Assembly (NCBI GenBank): GCA_018374355.1
Contig: JAHAFI010000001.1
Location: forward strand, 124,001 to 188,000
Direction of reading: 5' to 3'
Source of the DNA: Clostridiales bacterium
Lineage (GTDB): Bacteria; Bacillota; Clostridia; Lachnospirales; Lachnospiraceae
Length of the DNA: 64,000 nt
The position numbers and the translations under genes are program-made. The notes below the pieces were generated by a model, which was given only the letters and a program-made list of their open reading frames with translations, was not told where the DNA came from and did not search any database. Below, piece by piece: positions 35,402-43,925 of the stretch (position 1 is the first letter of the stretch; the number at the start of each line of letters is the position of its first letter).

Positions 35402-37510
35402 ATGAAAAATGAGCATTGGATTCAGGCAAACCCTTCCTGTGAGTCTCCACTGTTTCGCAGAAGCTTTCGCCTGCAGGAGATGCCGGTTTCGGCAGAAATA
35501 CAGATTTGCGGCTTGGGATATTTCCAGTTGTATGTAAATGGAAAAAGAGCAGGTGATCAGGAATTTATGCCTGCGTTGACAAATTATACCTCCGTTCTCG
35601 GTTGTGAAACAACTTATCCGGTATGGGAGGAACGGGAGACATACCGCTGTCTGTATATGACGTTTGACCTGCTGACGCATTTGCAGATCGGAGAAAATGT
35701 AATCGGTATCCAGTTGGGCAACGGCTGGTATCATCAGACGATGCGTGTGGATGAAGGAAAATTTATTTTTGGATTTCCTAAGCTCCGGTATGAATTCCAT
35801 ATCGTGGAGCAGAACGGAAACGAAATCTTCATGGAAAGCGATCGGGAAACTCTCTGGAAACCCAGCGAGCTGACGGAAAATAATCTGTTTTACGGGGAAA
35901 CTCATGATTTGAGATTGATAGAGGATAACTGGTGTACTCCGGGAGGGAATTTATCCGGCTGGAAACCGTCACAGCCCACCCATGCGCCTGAGACCAGACT
36001 GGAAGAACAGAAATGTCCGCCGGATCGGATTTTACGCAGCCTTTGTCCCAAGCTGCTGAAAAAGAGTGGAGAAAAAAGTCTGTATGACTGCGGAGAAAAT
36101 ATTTCGGGGTGGGTTACGATCCGTTGTCTGGGAAAAACAGGAGAAAAGATTCGGATAAGATACAGCGAGGAGCTGACGGAAGACGGACATGAGCTGGATT
36201 TTGAATCAGCAGGAGGCGAACGTCAGATTCAACAGGAATGTTATATCTGTGACGGAGCGGTAAGAGAGGTACATCCAAAGTTCTGCTGGCATTCGTTCCG
36301 TTACTTTGAAGTGGAGGGACCGGGGGAGGTGGAGGGAGCTTATCTGGTCTGCACCGATGTATCAGTAACTTCCACCTTCCGATGCTCCGACCCGGTTCTT
36401 AACTGGCTGTATGATGCATATATCCGAACGCAAATAGATAATTATCATAATTGTATTCCGTCAGACTGTCCCCATCGGGAAAAACTGGGCTATACGGGAG
36501 ACGGACAATTGACAGCAGAAACAGCTATGCTGCTTTTGGACACAAAACAGTTATATGAAAAATGGTATCAGGATATTCTGGACAGTCAGGGGGCTGATAC
36601 CGGGCACATTCCTCATACGGCTCCATTTCTGGGAGGTGGAGGCGGTCCCGGAGGATGGGGAGGTGCAGTCTATATTGTACCGATGAGCTACTATAAAATT
36701 TATGGAAATACGAAACTGCTGGAAAAGGGATATGTTCCGATAATCCGTTGGCTGGAATATATGCAGGAACATTGTGTAAACGGTCTTGTTTCCAGAGAAG
36801 AAGAAGGTGGCTGGTGTCTGGGAGAATGGTGTGCGCCGGAAGCAGACCGGGAAAAAATTCCCGAATCATTTGTGAATACTTATTATTATATTCTGGGATT
36901 GAAACAACTTAGAAAGGCAGCAGATATTTTACAGCGAACAGAACCGGAATGGCTGGAAGACAGAATAAAGTTTTCTCAAAATGCATTTCTGGATACTTAC
37001 TTTGATGAAGAAACCGGAGATTTCTGCAAGGGAATCGGAGCGGCGAATGCATTTGCCCTGAATCTGGAACTGGGAGATGAAAGAACCAGAGAGCATCTGA
37101 TTTCCAGATACAGAGAACTTGGAAGAATGGATACCGGAATTTTCGGAACGCCGGTTTTGGTGGAAAGGCTTTTTAAAGAGGGGCAGGGCGATCTGGCTCT
37201 TCAAATGCTGACAAACGATAGTCAGGTATCCTTTGCATGGATGATGAAAAACGGAGCAACTACTCTGTGGGAGAAGTGGGAAGGAACAGAATCCCACAAT
37301 CACCCGATGTTCGGAAGTGTAGTCCGGCTGTTGTTTACAGAGGTTCTTGGAATACGCCGGAGAGAGGACGCCTGCGGATTTTCTGAGTATGTGATCAAAC
37401 CGGCAGAGATTACAGCGCTGGAATGGGCGGAGGGCTCCATCAAAACAAATGAAGGAATCATCCGGGTGAGATGGGAAAAAGATGCAGAGGGCAATATAAG
37501 AATCATGTGA
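35402..37510 (+). CDS. GH78 alpha-L-rhamnosidase
   Basis: A 702-residue enzyme. I chose ATG 35402 (AAAGGATAAGAG upstream; MKNEHWIQANP... is the usual start of the family) over a longer frame. Domains: N-terminal beta-sandwich with the Bac_rhamnosid_N pattern (CGLGYFQLYVNGKRAGDQ), a second beta domain (about 220-325), then the (alpha/alpha)6 barrel and a C-terminal beta domain. The catalytic motif is D355-CPHREKLGYTGD-367, as in characterised rhamnosidases. ATTLWEKWEG further on is also conserved. It releases terminal alpha-L-rhamnose and, having no signal peptide, should act inside the cell. It precedes an FGGY kinase gene. Confidence 0.92.
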   Translation: MKNEHWIQANPSCESPLFRRSFRLQEMPVSAEIQICGLGYFQLYVNGKRAGDQEFMPALTNYTSVLGCETTYPVWEERETYRCLYMTFDLLTHLQIGENVIGIQLGNGWYHQTMRVDEGKFIFGFPKLRYEFHIVEQNGNEIFMESDRETLWKPSELTENNLFYGETHDLRLIEDNWCTPGGNLSGWKPSQPTHAPETRLEEQKCPPDRILRSLCPKLLKKSGEKSLYDCGENISGWVTIRCLGKTGEKIRIRYSEELTEDGHELDFESAGGERQIQQECYICDGAVREVHPKFCWHSFRYFEVEGPGEVEGAYLVCTDVSVTSTFRCSDPVLNWLYDAYIRTQIDNYHNCIPSDCPHREKLGYTGDGQLTAETAMLLLDTKQLYEKWYQDILDSQGADTGHIPHTAPFLGGGGGPGGWGGAVYIVPMSYYKIYGNTKLLEKGYVPIIRWLEYMQEHCVNGLVSREEEGGWCLGEWCAPEADREKIPESFVNTYYYILGLKQLRKAADILQRTEPEWLEDRIKFSQNAFLDTYFDEETGDFCKGIGAANAFALNLELGDERTREHLISRYRELGRMDTGIFGTPVLVERLFKEGQGDLALQMLTNDSQVSFAWMMKNGATTLWEKWEGTESHNHPMFGSVVRLLFTEVLGIRRREDACGFSEYVIKPAEITALEWAEGSIKTNEGIIRVRWEKDAEGNIRIM

Positions 37511-37591
37511 AAAACCGATAAAGGAGAAGCGGCAGATGATATTATTTACCGATTGACGGCTGACATAGCAAAAGGTATGATATAAACAAAT

Positions 37592-37632
37592 CCGGTATTA
37601 CAGGGGTCAAAAAAGTTTTTTGACTCCGGTAT
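37592..37632 (+). repeat. Hairpin with AAAAAA/TTTTTT arms flanked by CCGGTAT direct repeats
   Basis: GGGGTCAAAAAA (37603-37614) and TTTTTTGACTCC (37616-37627) are inverted with one G-T pair; CCGGTAT occurs on both sides. It could serve as a terminator of the GH78 gene. A degenerate relative (TGTCAAAAGGTTTTTTGA) lies near 491-508. Confidence 0.45.
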
Positions 37633-37656
37633 CATCTGAGAAAAGGAGAGGAAAAA

Positions 37657-39252
37657 ATGGACGCAAGAGAAGTCATTACAAACGGAAAAACAGCCTTGGG
37701 AATCGAACTGGGATCCACCAGAATCAAAGGCGTACTGATCGATCTTCAGGGCCATGTTCTGGCAGTAGGCATTCATGATTGGGAAAATTCGCTGGTAGAT
37801 GATATCTGGACCTACAGTATGGATGAAATCCATAAAGGAATCAGAAACTGCTACAGTTCCCTGAGAAATGAAGTGGAAAAGAAATATGGGATCATCCTGC
37901 AAAAGATCGGTTCCATCGGCGTCAGTGCCATGATGCATGGATATATGGCGCTGGATGGGGAGGGAAACCAGATTGCTCCATTCCAGACATGGAGAAATAC
38001 CAACACACAGAAGGCAGCAGATGAACTGACGGAGCTGTTTAATTTCAACATTCCTCTCCGATGGACAGTGGCTCACCTGTATCAGAGAATTCTGGACGGT
38101 GAAAAGCATGTGGCAGAGATCGATTATGTGACCACTCTCAGCGGCTACATTCACTGGAAGCTGACCGGGAAAAAAGTGATTGGAATCGGTGATGGTGCAG
38201 GAATGTTTCCCATTGATTCGGAAGCACATACATACAATGCGGGGATGATGGAAAAATTCAATACATTGGTGAAACCCCATGGATATTCATGGAAGCTGGA
38301 AGAGATTTTCCCGGAAGTTCTTGTGGCAGGTGAAAATGCAGGAGTGCTGACGGCAGAAGGCGCAGCGTTTTTGGATGAAACAGGCAATCTTCTGGCAGGG
38401 ATCCCTCTGTGCCCGCCGGAAGGGGATGCAGGTACCGGTATGACAGCTACAAATTCCGTAGCGCCCCGAACGGGAAATGTTTCAGCAGGCACCAGCATTT
38501 TCGCAATGATTGTACTGGAAAAACAATTAAGCAAGGTCTACCGTGAAATTGATATGGTGACAACGCCCACCGGCTTCCCCTGTGCTATGTCCCATGCAAA
38601 CAACGGAACTTCAGACCTGAATGCTTGGGTAGGATTATTCAAGGAATTTTCAGAACTGATGGGTGTCCGGGTAGAAACGGGAACTCTTTTTGAAAAATTG
38701 TATACGAGGTCACTGGAAGGAGACGGGGACTGCGGAGGACTTCTGGCGTATGGCTATTATTCGGGAGAAAATATTACCATGCTGAATGAAGGAAGGCTTG
38801 CATTTCTGCGTACAGCCGGAAGCAGATTCAATCTGGCGAATTTTATGAAGGTGCACCTGTATACCTCCCTTGGCGCGGTTAAGCTGGGGCTTGATATTCT
38901 GATGCAGGATGAGAAGGTAAAGGTTGACCGGATCATGGGACACGGAGGTCTTTTTAAAACAAAGGGTGTGGGTCAGAAATATATGGCGGCCGCAGTAAAT
39001 GCTCCGGTAGTGGTTATGGATACGGCAAGTGAGGGCGGCGCATGGGGAATCGCACTTTTGGCAGCCTATCTTCTGGACAGAAAACAGGGAGAAAAACTGG
39101 AAGATTATCTGGAGATGAGGATATTCAAAGAGCTGTCCGGAGAAACCGTTGAGCCGTCCCGAGAAGACGTAGAAGGTTTTCGAATCTTTATGGAACATTA
39201 TAAAGCGGGACTGGAAATAGAAAAAGCAGCAATTGAAGCGATGGACTGGTAA
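37657..39252 (+). CDS. FGGY-family carbohydrate kinase (L-ribulokinase-like)
   Basis: A 531-residue kinase with the FGGY fold: phosphate-1 loop GIELGSTRIKGV near the N-terminus, ...GVSAMMHGYMALD, and the C-terminal adenosine loop DRIMGHGGLFKT and ASEGGAWGIALLAAYL. From memory the overall look (ELGSTRIK, HDWEN, IWTYS) matches the AraK/AraB-type L-ribulokinases of Clostridia and Bacteroides more than rhamnulokinase or xylulokinase. Next to GH78 and in a window with a GH127 arabinofuranosidase, it fits L-arabinose (or L-rhamnose) catabolism. No isomerase or epimerase gene is present here, so the rest of the pathway is elsewhere. Starts after AAGGAGAGG. Confidence 0.75.
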   Translation: MDAREVITNGKTALGIELGSTRIKGVLIDLQGHVLAVGIHDWENSLVDDIWTYSMDEIHKGIRNCYSSLRNEVEKKYGIILQKIGSIGVSAMMHGYMALDGEGNQIAPFQTWRNTNTQKAADELTELFNFNIPLRWTVAHLYQRILDGEKHVAEIDYVTTLSGYIHWKLTGKKVIGIGDGAGMFPIDSEAHTYNAGMMEKFNTLVKPHGYSWKLEEIFPEVLVAGENAGVLTAEGAAFLDETGNLLAGIPLCPPEGDAGTGMTATNSVAPRTGNVSAGTSIFAMIVLEKQLSKVYREIDMVTTPTGFPCAMSHANNGTSDLNAWVGLFKEFSELMGVRVETGTLFEKLYTRSLEGDGDCGGLLAYGYYSGENITMLNEGRLAFLRTAGSRFNLANFMKVHLYTSLGAVKLGLDILMQDEKVKVDRIMGHGGLFKTKGVGQKYMAAAVNAPVVVMDTASEGGAWGIALLAAYLLDRKQGEKLEDYLEMRIFKELSGETVEPSREDVEGFRIFMEHYKAGLEIEKAAIEAMDW

Positions 39253-39275
39253 TCAGGATCAAAAAGAAAGTAAGG

Positions 39276-39329
39276 AAAAGCAGAGTGACAGGTGCAGGAG
39301 CGATATGTTCAGAAACCGGCTCTGCTTTT
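39276..39329 (+). terminator. Terminator after the FGGY kinase gene
   Basis: AAAAGCAGAG (39276-39285) pairs with CTCTGCTTTT (39320-39329), followed by TATT and then a copy of the interspersed repeat. Confidence 0.75.
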
Positions 39330-39333
39330 TATT

Positions 39334-39380
39334 CCCGCAGGCAACGAGCCAAGCGGATATGCCTGCATATCCATTTGACT
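39334..39380 (+). repeat. Interspersed hairpin repeat, truncated copy 4
   Basis: Keeps CCCGCAGGCAACGAGCC and the GGATATGC/GCATATCC stem (loop CT) but jumps from CATTTG to ACT, losing the closing GCGGGG arm. The deletion can be explained by recombination between CATTTG and the TTTTTG that precede ACT in full copies. Confidence 0.8.
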
Positions 39381-39463
39381 CCGGATTCCGGAGTATGTCT
39401 CGGGATTGACTTGCAAATGCAAGTCAACACCTCGCGGGACAGTAGAAGGCTGAACTGTTACGA
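39378..39463. repeat. Cluster of palindromes fused to the truncated repeat
   Basis: ACTCCGGA-T-TCCGGAGT (39378-39394) and TTGACTTGCA-AA-TGCAAGTCAA (39406-39427) are perfect inverted repeats. The end, CTGAACTGTTACG (39451-39463), resembles one arm of the GTAAC...GTTAC elements at 40650, 51671 and 52959. No gene is visible in 39253-39690 apart from these elements and the ldh promoter. Confidence 0.6.
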
Positions 39464-39491
39464 ATAATCGACAAAAAATTAAAAAAACAGC

Positions 39492-39520
39492 TTGTTAAAT
39501 ACTTGTCAATATGGTATAGT
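39492..39520 (+). promoter_or_regulatory. Promoter of ldh with a possible Rex-like site
   Basis: TTGTTA (39492-39497), 17-base spacer, TATAGT (39515-39520). TTGTTAA-ATAC-TTGTCAA over the -35 is a five-of-seven match in its right half to the Rex operator (TTGTTAA...TTAACAA). The leader of about 165 bases has a second TTGTTAA at 39647 beside GACAATA. Confidence 0.45.
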
Positions 39521-39690
39521 ATGACTACTGAAGTCTTGCTAATGGTCTTGTAAACGATAGATTGATAAGAGGTGATGAACAAATTCCCTGTTAAAAATCA
39601 AAATAGGAAAACAAAGATTAGAAGATTTCATATTTTTTTGGTCAGATTGTTAAAAAAAAGACAATAAATAGAAAAGGAGAATGGTGCACT

Positions 39691-40638
39691 ATGAGCAGCA
39701 AAATTACCATTATTGGAGCCGGAAGTGTAGGGTCTACAATCGCGTATACCTTATCCAATGAGGATACCGCATCAGAAATCGTTCTGATCGATATCAACAA
39801 AGAAAAAGTTGAAGGAGAAGTGATGGATATCGTACAGGGTACCTGTTTCAGAGATCCGATTTCCATCATCGCAGGCGACTATAGCGATGCGAAGGATTCC
39901 GATATCGTAATCATTACCTCCGGTATTGCCCGCAAACCGGGACAGACAAGAATCGAGCTTGCACAGACCAATGTAAACATTCTGAAAAGCATCACACCGG
40001 AAATCGTAAAAGCAGCTCCGAACGCTCTCTACATCATCGTGAGCAACCCGGTAGATATCATGACATACGTGTTCACCAAGATCTCCGGTCTGCCGGAAAA
40101 TCAGATTATCGGTTCCGGAACGATTCTGGACACAGCCCGTCTTCGCTGCGGACTTTCCGAGCATTTCAAAGTGGCACAGAAGAACATTCATGCCTATGTA
40201 TTCGGTGAGCATGGAGATACTTCTTTCGTTCCTTGGACAGGGGCATATATCTCCGGGGTCAGCGTAGATGAATATACAGAGCTGATGAAGAGCCGCGGAA
40301 AAGATATCGAAGAGCTGGACAAAGAGGGTATGCTGACTTACGTACAGAAATCCGGCGGAAAGATCATTGCAAACAAAGGAGCTACCTTCTATGCAGTATC
40401 TGCTTCCGTATGCAAACTGTGTAACATTCTTCTTGCCGCATCTGATTCCATCGCAACTGTTTCTTCCATGATGCATGGGGAATACGGTGTGGAAGATGTC
40501 TGCCTGAGCACACTGACACTGGTGGGACCGAATGGTATTCAGGGTAAAGTGCCGATGAGAATGAACGCTGCTGAGATTGAACAGCTTCATGCAAGCGCGA
40601 ATGCACTGAAAGCAGTTATCGCTCAGATCGACCTGTAA
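39691..40638 (+). CDS. ldh: L-lactate dehydrogenase
   Basis: A 315-residue NAD-dependent enzyme interconverting pyruvate and L-lactate. The Rossmann loop GAGSVG is at residues 9-14, the adenine-ribose Asp in LIDI, the mobile-loop Arg in GQTRIELAQ (Gln before Thr favours lactate over malate), the substrate Arg in DTARLR and the catalytic H174 in GEHGDT. Full length. It stands upstream of the Hdr/Flox genes with its own promoter and a hairpin element between, so it may be transcribed separately or read through. Whether it makes lactate or oxidises it here cannot be told from sequence. AAAGGAG precedes the ATG. Confidence 0.95.
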   Translation: MSSKITIIGAGSVGSTIAYTLSNEDTASEIVLIDINKEKVEGEVMDIVQGTCFRDPISIIAGDYSDAKDSDIVIITSGIARKPGQTRIELAQTNVNILKSITPEIVKAAPNALYIIVSNPVDIMTYVFTKISGLPENQIIGSGTILDTARLRCGLSEHFKVAQKNIHAYVFGEHGDTSFVPWTGAYISGVSVDEYTELMKSRGKDIEELDKEGMLTYVQKSGGKIIANKGATFYAVSASVCKLCNILLAASDSIATVSSMMHGEYGVEDVCLSTLTLVGPNGIQGKVPMRMNAAEIEQLHASANALKAVIAQIDL

Positions 40639-40649
40639 GAAGATTTAAG

Positions 40650-40701
40650 GTAACGATTCAGGAACCTGTCCCTGCGGGACAGCGGCTTCCTGAACCGTTA
40701 C
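40650..40701. repeat. GTAAC-type inverted-repeat element between ldh and hdrB
   Basis: GTAACGATTCAGGAA (40650-40664) and TTCCTGAACCGTTAC (40687-40701) pair over 15 bases with one mismatch, enclosing TGTCCC-TGC-GGGACA. A T-tract is lacking, so it is not a classical terminator. Related elements occur at 51671 and 52959. Confidence 0.75.
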
Positions 40702-40738
40702 GGTCTAAGAATGATATAGAGAAAGGATAACAGAGACT

Positions 40739-41542
40739 ATGAAGTACAGTTACTATCCGGGATGTACCCTGAGAACAAAAGCAAAAGATCTGGACGAATA
40801 CGGCAGAGCTTCTGCAAGGGCGCTGGGATTTGAACTGGAAGAAATAGAGAACTGGCAGTGCTGCGGCGGAGTTTATCCGCTGGGCGCTGATGAGATCGCT
40901 ACCAAACTTTCTTCCGTCCGTGCGCTGAACGAGGCCAAAGAAAAGGGCCAGGATCTGGTAACTCTCTGTTCCGCATGTCATCATGTAATCAAACGGGTAA
41001 ATGATGATATGAAGAACGTAGAAGACATCCGTACCAGAGCAAATAATTATATGCAGCTTGAAGAACCCTATGCAGGTGAGACAAATGTACTCCATTTTCT
41101 GGAGGTGCTCCGTGACCGCATAGGTTTCGATGCGTTAAAGGAGAAAGTCGTGAATCCTCTGAAAGGCAAGAAGATCGGAGCTTATTATGGCTGCCTGCTT
41201 CTTCGCCCGGGAAAAATTCTGGGATTCGATAATCCGGAAAATCCTAAGATCATGGAGGATTTTATCCGTGCCATCGGCGCAGAACCGGTGATCTATCCGT
41301 ACCGCAACGAGTGCTGCGGAGGCTACATATCCCTGAAAGAAAAAGACATGTCCAAAAACATGTGTGAAAACATCATGGACAGCGCTGATGGATTCGGTGC
41401 AGACATGCTGATTACCGCCTGTCCGCTGTGCCTGTATAATCTGAACAAGAGCGGAAACGGCAAGCTTCCGGTATATTATTTCACCGAACTGCTGGCAGAA
41501 GCTCTCGGAGTGAAAGAAACCAAAGAGGAGGTGGCAAAATAG
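40739..41542 (+). CDS. hdrB: Heterodisulfide reductase subunit B-like protein
   Basis: A 267-residue HdrB with two CCG (cysteine-rich) domains: YYPGC at residue 9, QCCGG, CSACHH in the first, and YYGCLLLRPG, ECCGG and CPLC in the second. In HdrB each CCG domain holds a non-cubane [4Fe-4S] cluster, the site of disulfide (or DsrC trisulfide) reduction. Here no DsrC gene is present and the run ends in fumarate reductase, so it may pass electrons to that enzyme instead (inference). First gene of the hdrBCA-mvhD-flox run, overlapping hdrC by one base. Confidence 0.9.
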   Translation: MKYSYYPGCTLRTKAKDLDEYGRASARALGFELEEIENWQCCGGVYPLGADEIATKLSSVRALNEAKEKGQDLVTLCSACHHVIKRVNDDMKNVEDIRTRANNYMQLEEPYAGETNVLHFLEVLRDRIGFDALKEKVVNPLKGKKIGAYYGCLLLRPGKILGFDNPENPKIMEDFIRAIGAEPVIYPYRNECCGGYISLKEKDMSKNMCENIMDSADGFGADMLITACPLCLYNLNKSGNGKLPVYYFTELLAEALGVKETKEEVAK

Positions 41543-41931
41543 TGAATACCGCTAAAAATCAGGCCGAACGGATCAAAGAGATCAGCGGCACAAACCCGTT
41601 AAAATGCATGAAATGCGGAAAATGTTCTGCCTCCTGCCCGTCTTTTAATGAGATGGATATCAAACCTCACCAGTTCGTATCTTATGTGGTAAACGAAGAT
41701 ATCGAAGCGCTGGTAAATTCCAGATCCCTGTGGAAATGTCTCTCCTGCTTTGCCTGTGTGGAACGCTGCCCGAGAGATGTAAAACCGGGTAAAATCATTG
41801 ACGCTGCAAGACAGCTGGTGGTTCGCGAAAAAGGACAGGATTACCTGTCACCGAACGAGATCCCGGAACTGCTTGACCCGGATCTTCCACAGCAGTTGTT
41901 AGTCAGCGCATTCAGAAGATACAGGAGGTAA
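41542..41931 (+). CDS. hdrC: Heterodisulfide reductase subunit C-like ferredoxin protein
   Basis: A 129-residue protein with two [4Fe-4S] motifs: CMKCGKCSASCP and CLSCFACVERCP, then the KPGKIIDAARQL helix typical of HdrC. It links the HdrA clusters to HdrB. GTG start with AGAGGAGG upstream, overlapping the hdrB stop. It is shorter than methanogen HdrC (about 180 residues), as in many bacterial Hdr sets. Confidence 0.9.
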   Translation: MNTAKNQAERIKEISGTNPLKCMKCGKCSASCPSFNEMDIKPHQFVSYVVNEDIEALVNSRSLWKCLSCFACVERCPRDVKPGKIIDAARQLVVREKGQDYLSPNEIPELLDPDLPQQLLVSAFRRYRR

Positions 41932-41936
41932 TCAGA

Positions 41937-43925
41937 GTGCAGAGAATAGGAGTATTTGTCTGCCACTGCGGAAGTAATATCGCAGCAACCGTAGACGTAA
42001 AAAAAGTTGTAGAGATGGCAGCGATGGAACCTGGTGTTGTTCACGCAGAAGATTACCAGTATATGTGTTCCGAAGCCGGACAGGCTCTGATCGCAAAAGC
42101 TATCAAAGAAAAGAATCTGACAGGAATGGTGGTATGTTCCTGTTCCCCGCGTATGCATGAGACCACATTCAGAAAGGCAGCAGAGAGAGCCGGACTGAAT
42201 CCGTACATGGTTGAGATCGCAAACATCCGTGAGCACTGTTCATGGATCCACAAAGATATGGAAGAGGCTACGAAAAAAGCTGTCATCCTTGCAAGAGCAG
42301 CCATCGCGAAAGTGAACTTAAATGCACCGCTGAAACCGGGCGAGAGCCGTGTAACAAAACGCGCGCTGGTTATCGGAGGCGGAATTGCAGGTATCCAGAC
42401 CGCTCTGGATATCGCAGACGCAGGATATGAAGTAGACATTGTGGAGAAAACTCCAAGTATCGGCGGAAGAATGTCACAGCTTGACAAGACCTTCCCGACA
42501 TTGGACTGCTCCGCATGTATTCTGACACCGAAGATGGTGGAAGCTGCCGCCCATGAAAAAATCAACATCTATACATACAGTGAAGTAGACAAAGTTTCCG
42601 GTTTCGTAGGAGACTTTACCGTAGATATCCGTAAAAAAGCAAGAAGCGTGGACATGGACAAATGCACAGGCTGCGGCGTGTGTCAGGAAAAATGTCCGTC
42701 CAAGAAAGCTTCCAGCGAATTTAACAGAGGACTGAATACACGAAGCGCGATCTATACGCCATTTGCACAGGCCATCCCGAACGTTCCTGTGATCGACAGA
42801 GAGAACTGCATCAAGTTCAAAACCGGAAAATGCGGTGTCTGCGCAAAAGTATGTCAGGCAGGAGCCATTGACTACGAGCAGAAGGACGAGATCGTAACAG
42901 AAAAGTACGGCGCAATCGTTGTTGCTACCGGTTTCGACACCATTAAGCTGGACAATTACGACGAATACGCATACAGCCAGAGCAAGGATGTCATCACATC
43001 TCTGGAACTGGAGCGAATCATGAACGCAGCCGGACCGACCAAGGGTCATCTGGAACGCCTCTCCGACGGAAAAGCGCCGAAGGAAATGGTATTCATCCAG
43101 TGTGTGGGCAGCCGCTGCTCCGACGACAGAGGAAAGAGCTACTGCTCCAAAATCTGTTGTATGTACACAGCAAAACACGCAATGCTGATCCGCGACAAAT
43201 ATCCGGATGTAAACGTAACGGTATTCTATATCGATGTCCGTACTCCGGGTAAGAACTTTGACGAGTTCTACAGAAGAGCCGTGGAACAGTACGGCGTCAA
43301 TTATATTAAAGGACAGGTAGGAAAAGTAATGCCTCAGCCGGACGGAAAACTTCTGGTGCAGGGCGTAGACCTCCTGGACAACAAACAGATTCTGAAGGAA
43401 GCGGATATGGTTGTTCTGGCAACTGCCATCGAGCCAAATCCGGACGTCCGTAAGATCGCAACCATGCTGACAGCCAGCATTGATACCAATAACTTCCTGA
43501 CGGAAGCACACGCAAAACTTCGTCCGGTGGAATCCCCGACAGCAGGTATTTTCCTGTCCGGTGTCTGCCAGGGACCGAAGGATATTCCTGAGACCGTCGC
43601 TCAGGCAGGGGCAGCGGCAGTAAAAGCCATCGGACTGCTTGCCAAGGACAAACTGATGACCAACCCGTGTACAGCAAAATCCGATGAACTTCTGTGTAAC
43701 GGATGTTCCGCCTGTGCAAATGTATGTCCTTACGGAGCGATTACCTATGAAGAGAAAGAAGTCAATGACCACGGAATTCGTGAGACACGCCGTATCGCAG
43801 TGGTAAACAGCGCACTGTGTCAGGGCTGTGGAGCATGTACCGTAACCTGTCCGTCCGGAGCCATGGACCTGCAGGGATTCTCTAACAGACAGATTCTAGC
43901 GGAGGTAGATGCAATATGTCGATAG
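41937..43925 (+). CDS. hdrA: Heterodisulfide reductase subunit A-like, bifurcating flavoprotein
   Basis: A 662-residue, full-length HdrA. An N-terminal domain (VCHCGSNIAATVDV, MCSEAGQ, CSCSPRMHE) is followed by a thioredoxin-reductase-like FAD domain (IGGGIAGIQTALDIADAGYEVDIVEK), the cysteine segment LDCSACILTP, an inserted ferredoxin (CTGCGVCQEKCP, CGVCAKVCQAG) and a C-terminal ferredoxin (CNGCSACANVCPYG, CQGCGACTVTCPSG). The HdrA FAD is the known site of flavin-based electron bifurcation in MvhADG-HdrABC and Flox-Hdr complexes. GTG start after AGGAGG (41923-41928). Overlaps mvhD by 10 bases. Confidence 0.92.
   Translation: MQRIGVFVCHCGSNIAATVDVKKVVEMAAMEPGVVHAEDYQYMCSEAGQALIAKAIKEKNLTGMVVCSCSPRMHETTFRKAAERAGLNPYMVEIANIREHCSWIHKDMEEATKKAVILARAAIAKVNLNAPLKPGESRVTKRALVIGGGIAGIQTALDIADAGYEVDIVEKTPSIGGRMSQLDKTFPTLDCSACILTPKMVEAAAHEKINIYTYSEVDKVSGFVGDFTVDIRKKARSVDMDKCTGCGVCQEKCPSKKASSEFNRGLNTRSAIYTPFAQAIPNVPVIDRENCIKFKTGKCGVCAKVCQAGAIDYEQKDEIVTEKYGAIVVATGFDTIKLDNYDEYAYSQSKDVITSLELERIMNAAGPTKGHLERLSDGKAPKEMVFIQCVGSRCSDDRGKSYCSKICCMYTAKHAMLIRDKYPDVNVTVFYIDVRTPGKNFDEFYRRAVEQYGVNYIKGQVGKVMPQPDGKLLVQGVDLLDNKQILKEADMVVLATAIEPNPDVRKIATMLTASIDTNNFLTEAHAKLRPVESPTAGIFLSGVCQGPKDIPETVAQAGAAAVKAIGLLAKDKLMTNPCTAKSDELLCNGCSACANVCPYGAITYEEKEVNDHGIRETRRIAVVNSALCQGCGACTVTCPSGAMDLQGFSNRQILAEVDAICR

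Noticed and set aside
39691..40638. Electron-confurcating lactate dehydrogenase
   Set aside because: Those enzymes are flavoproteins with EtfAB; this is a normal NAD-dependent L-LDH and no etf genes are present.
42474..43772. A 432-codon open frame antisense to hdrA
   Set aside because: hdrA has full-length cluster and FAD motifs; the reverse frame has low-complexity, Cys/His/Val-rich sequence typical of a shadow frame and no ribosome binding site.
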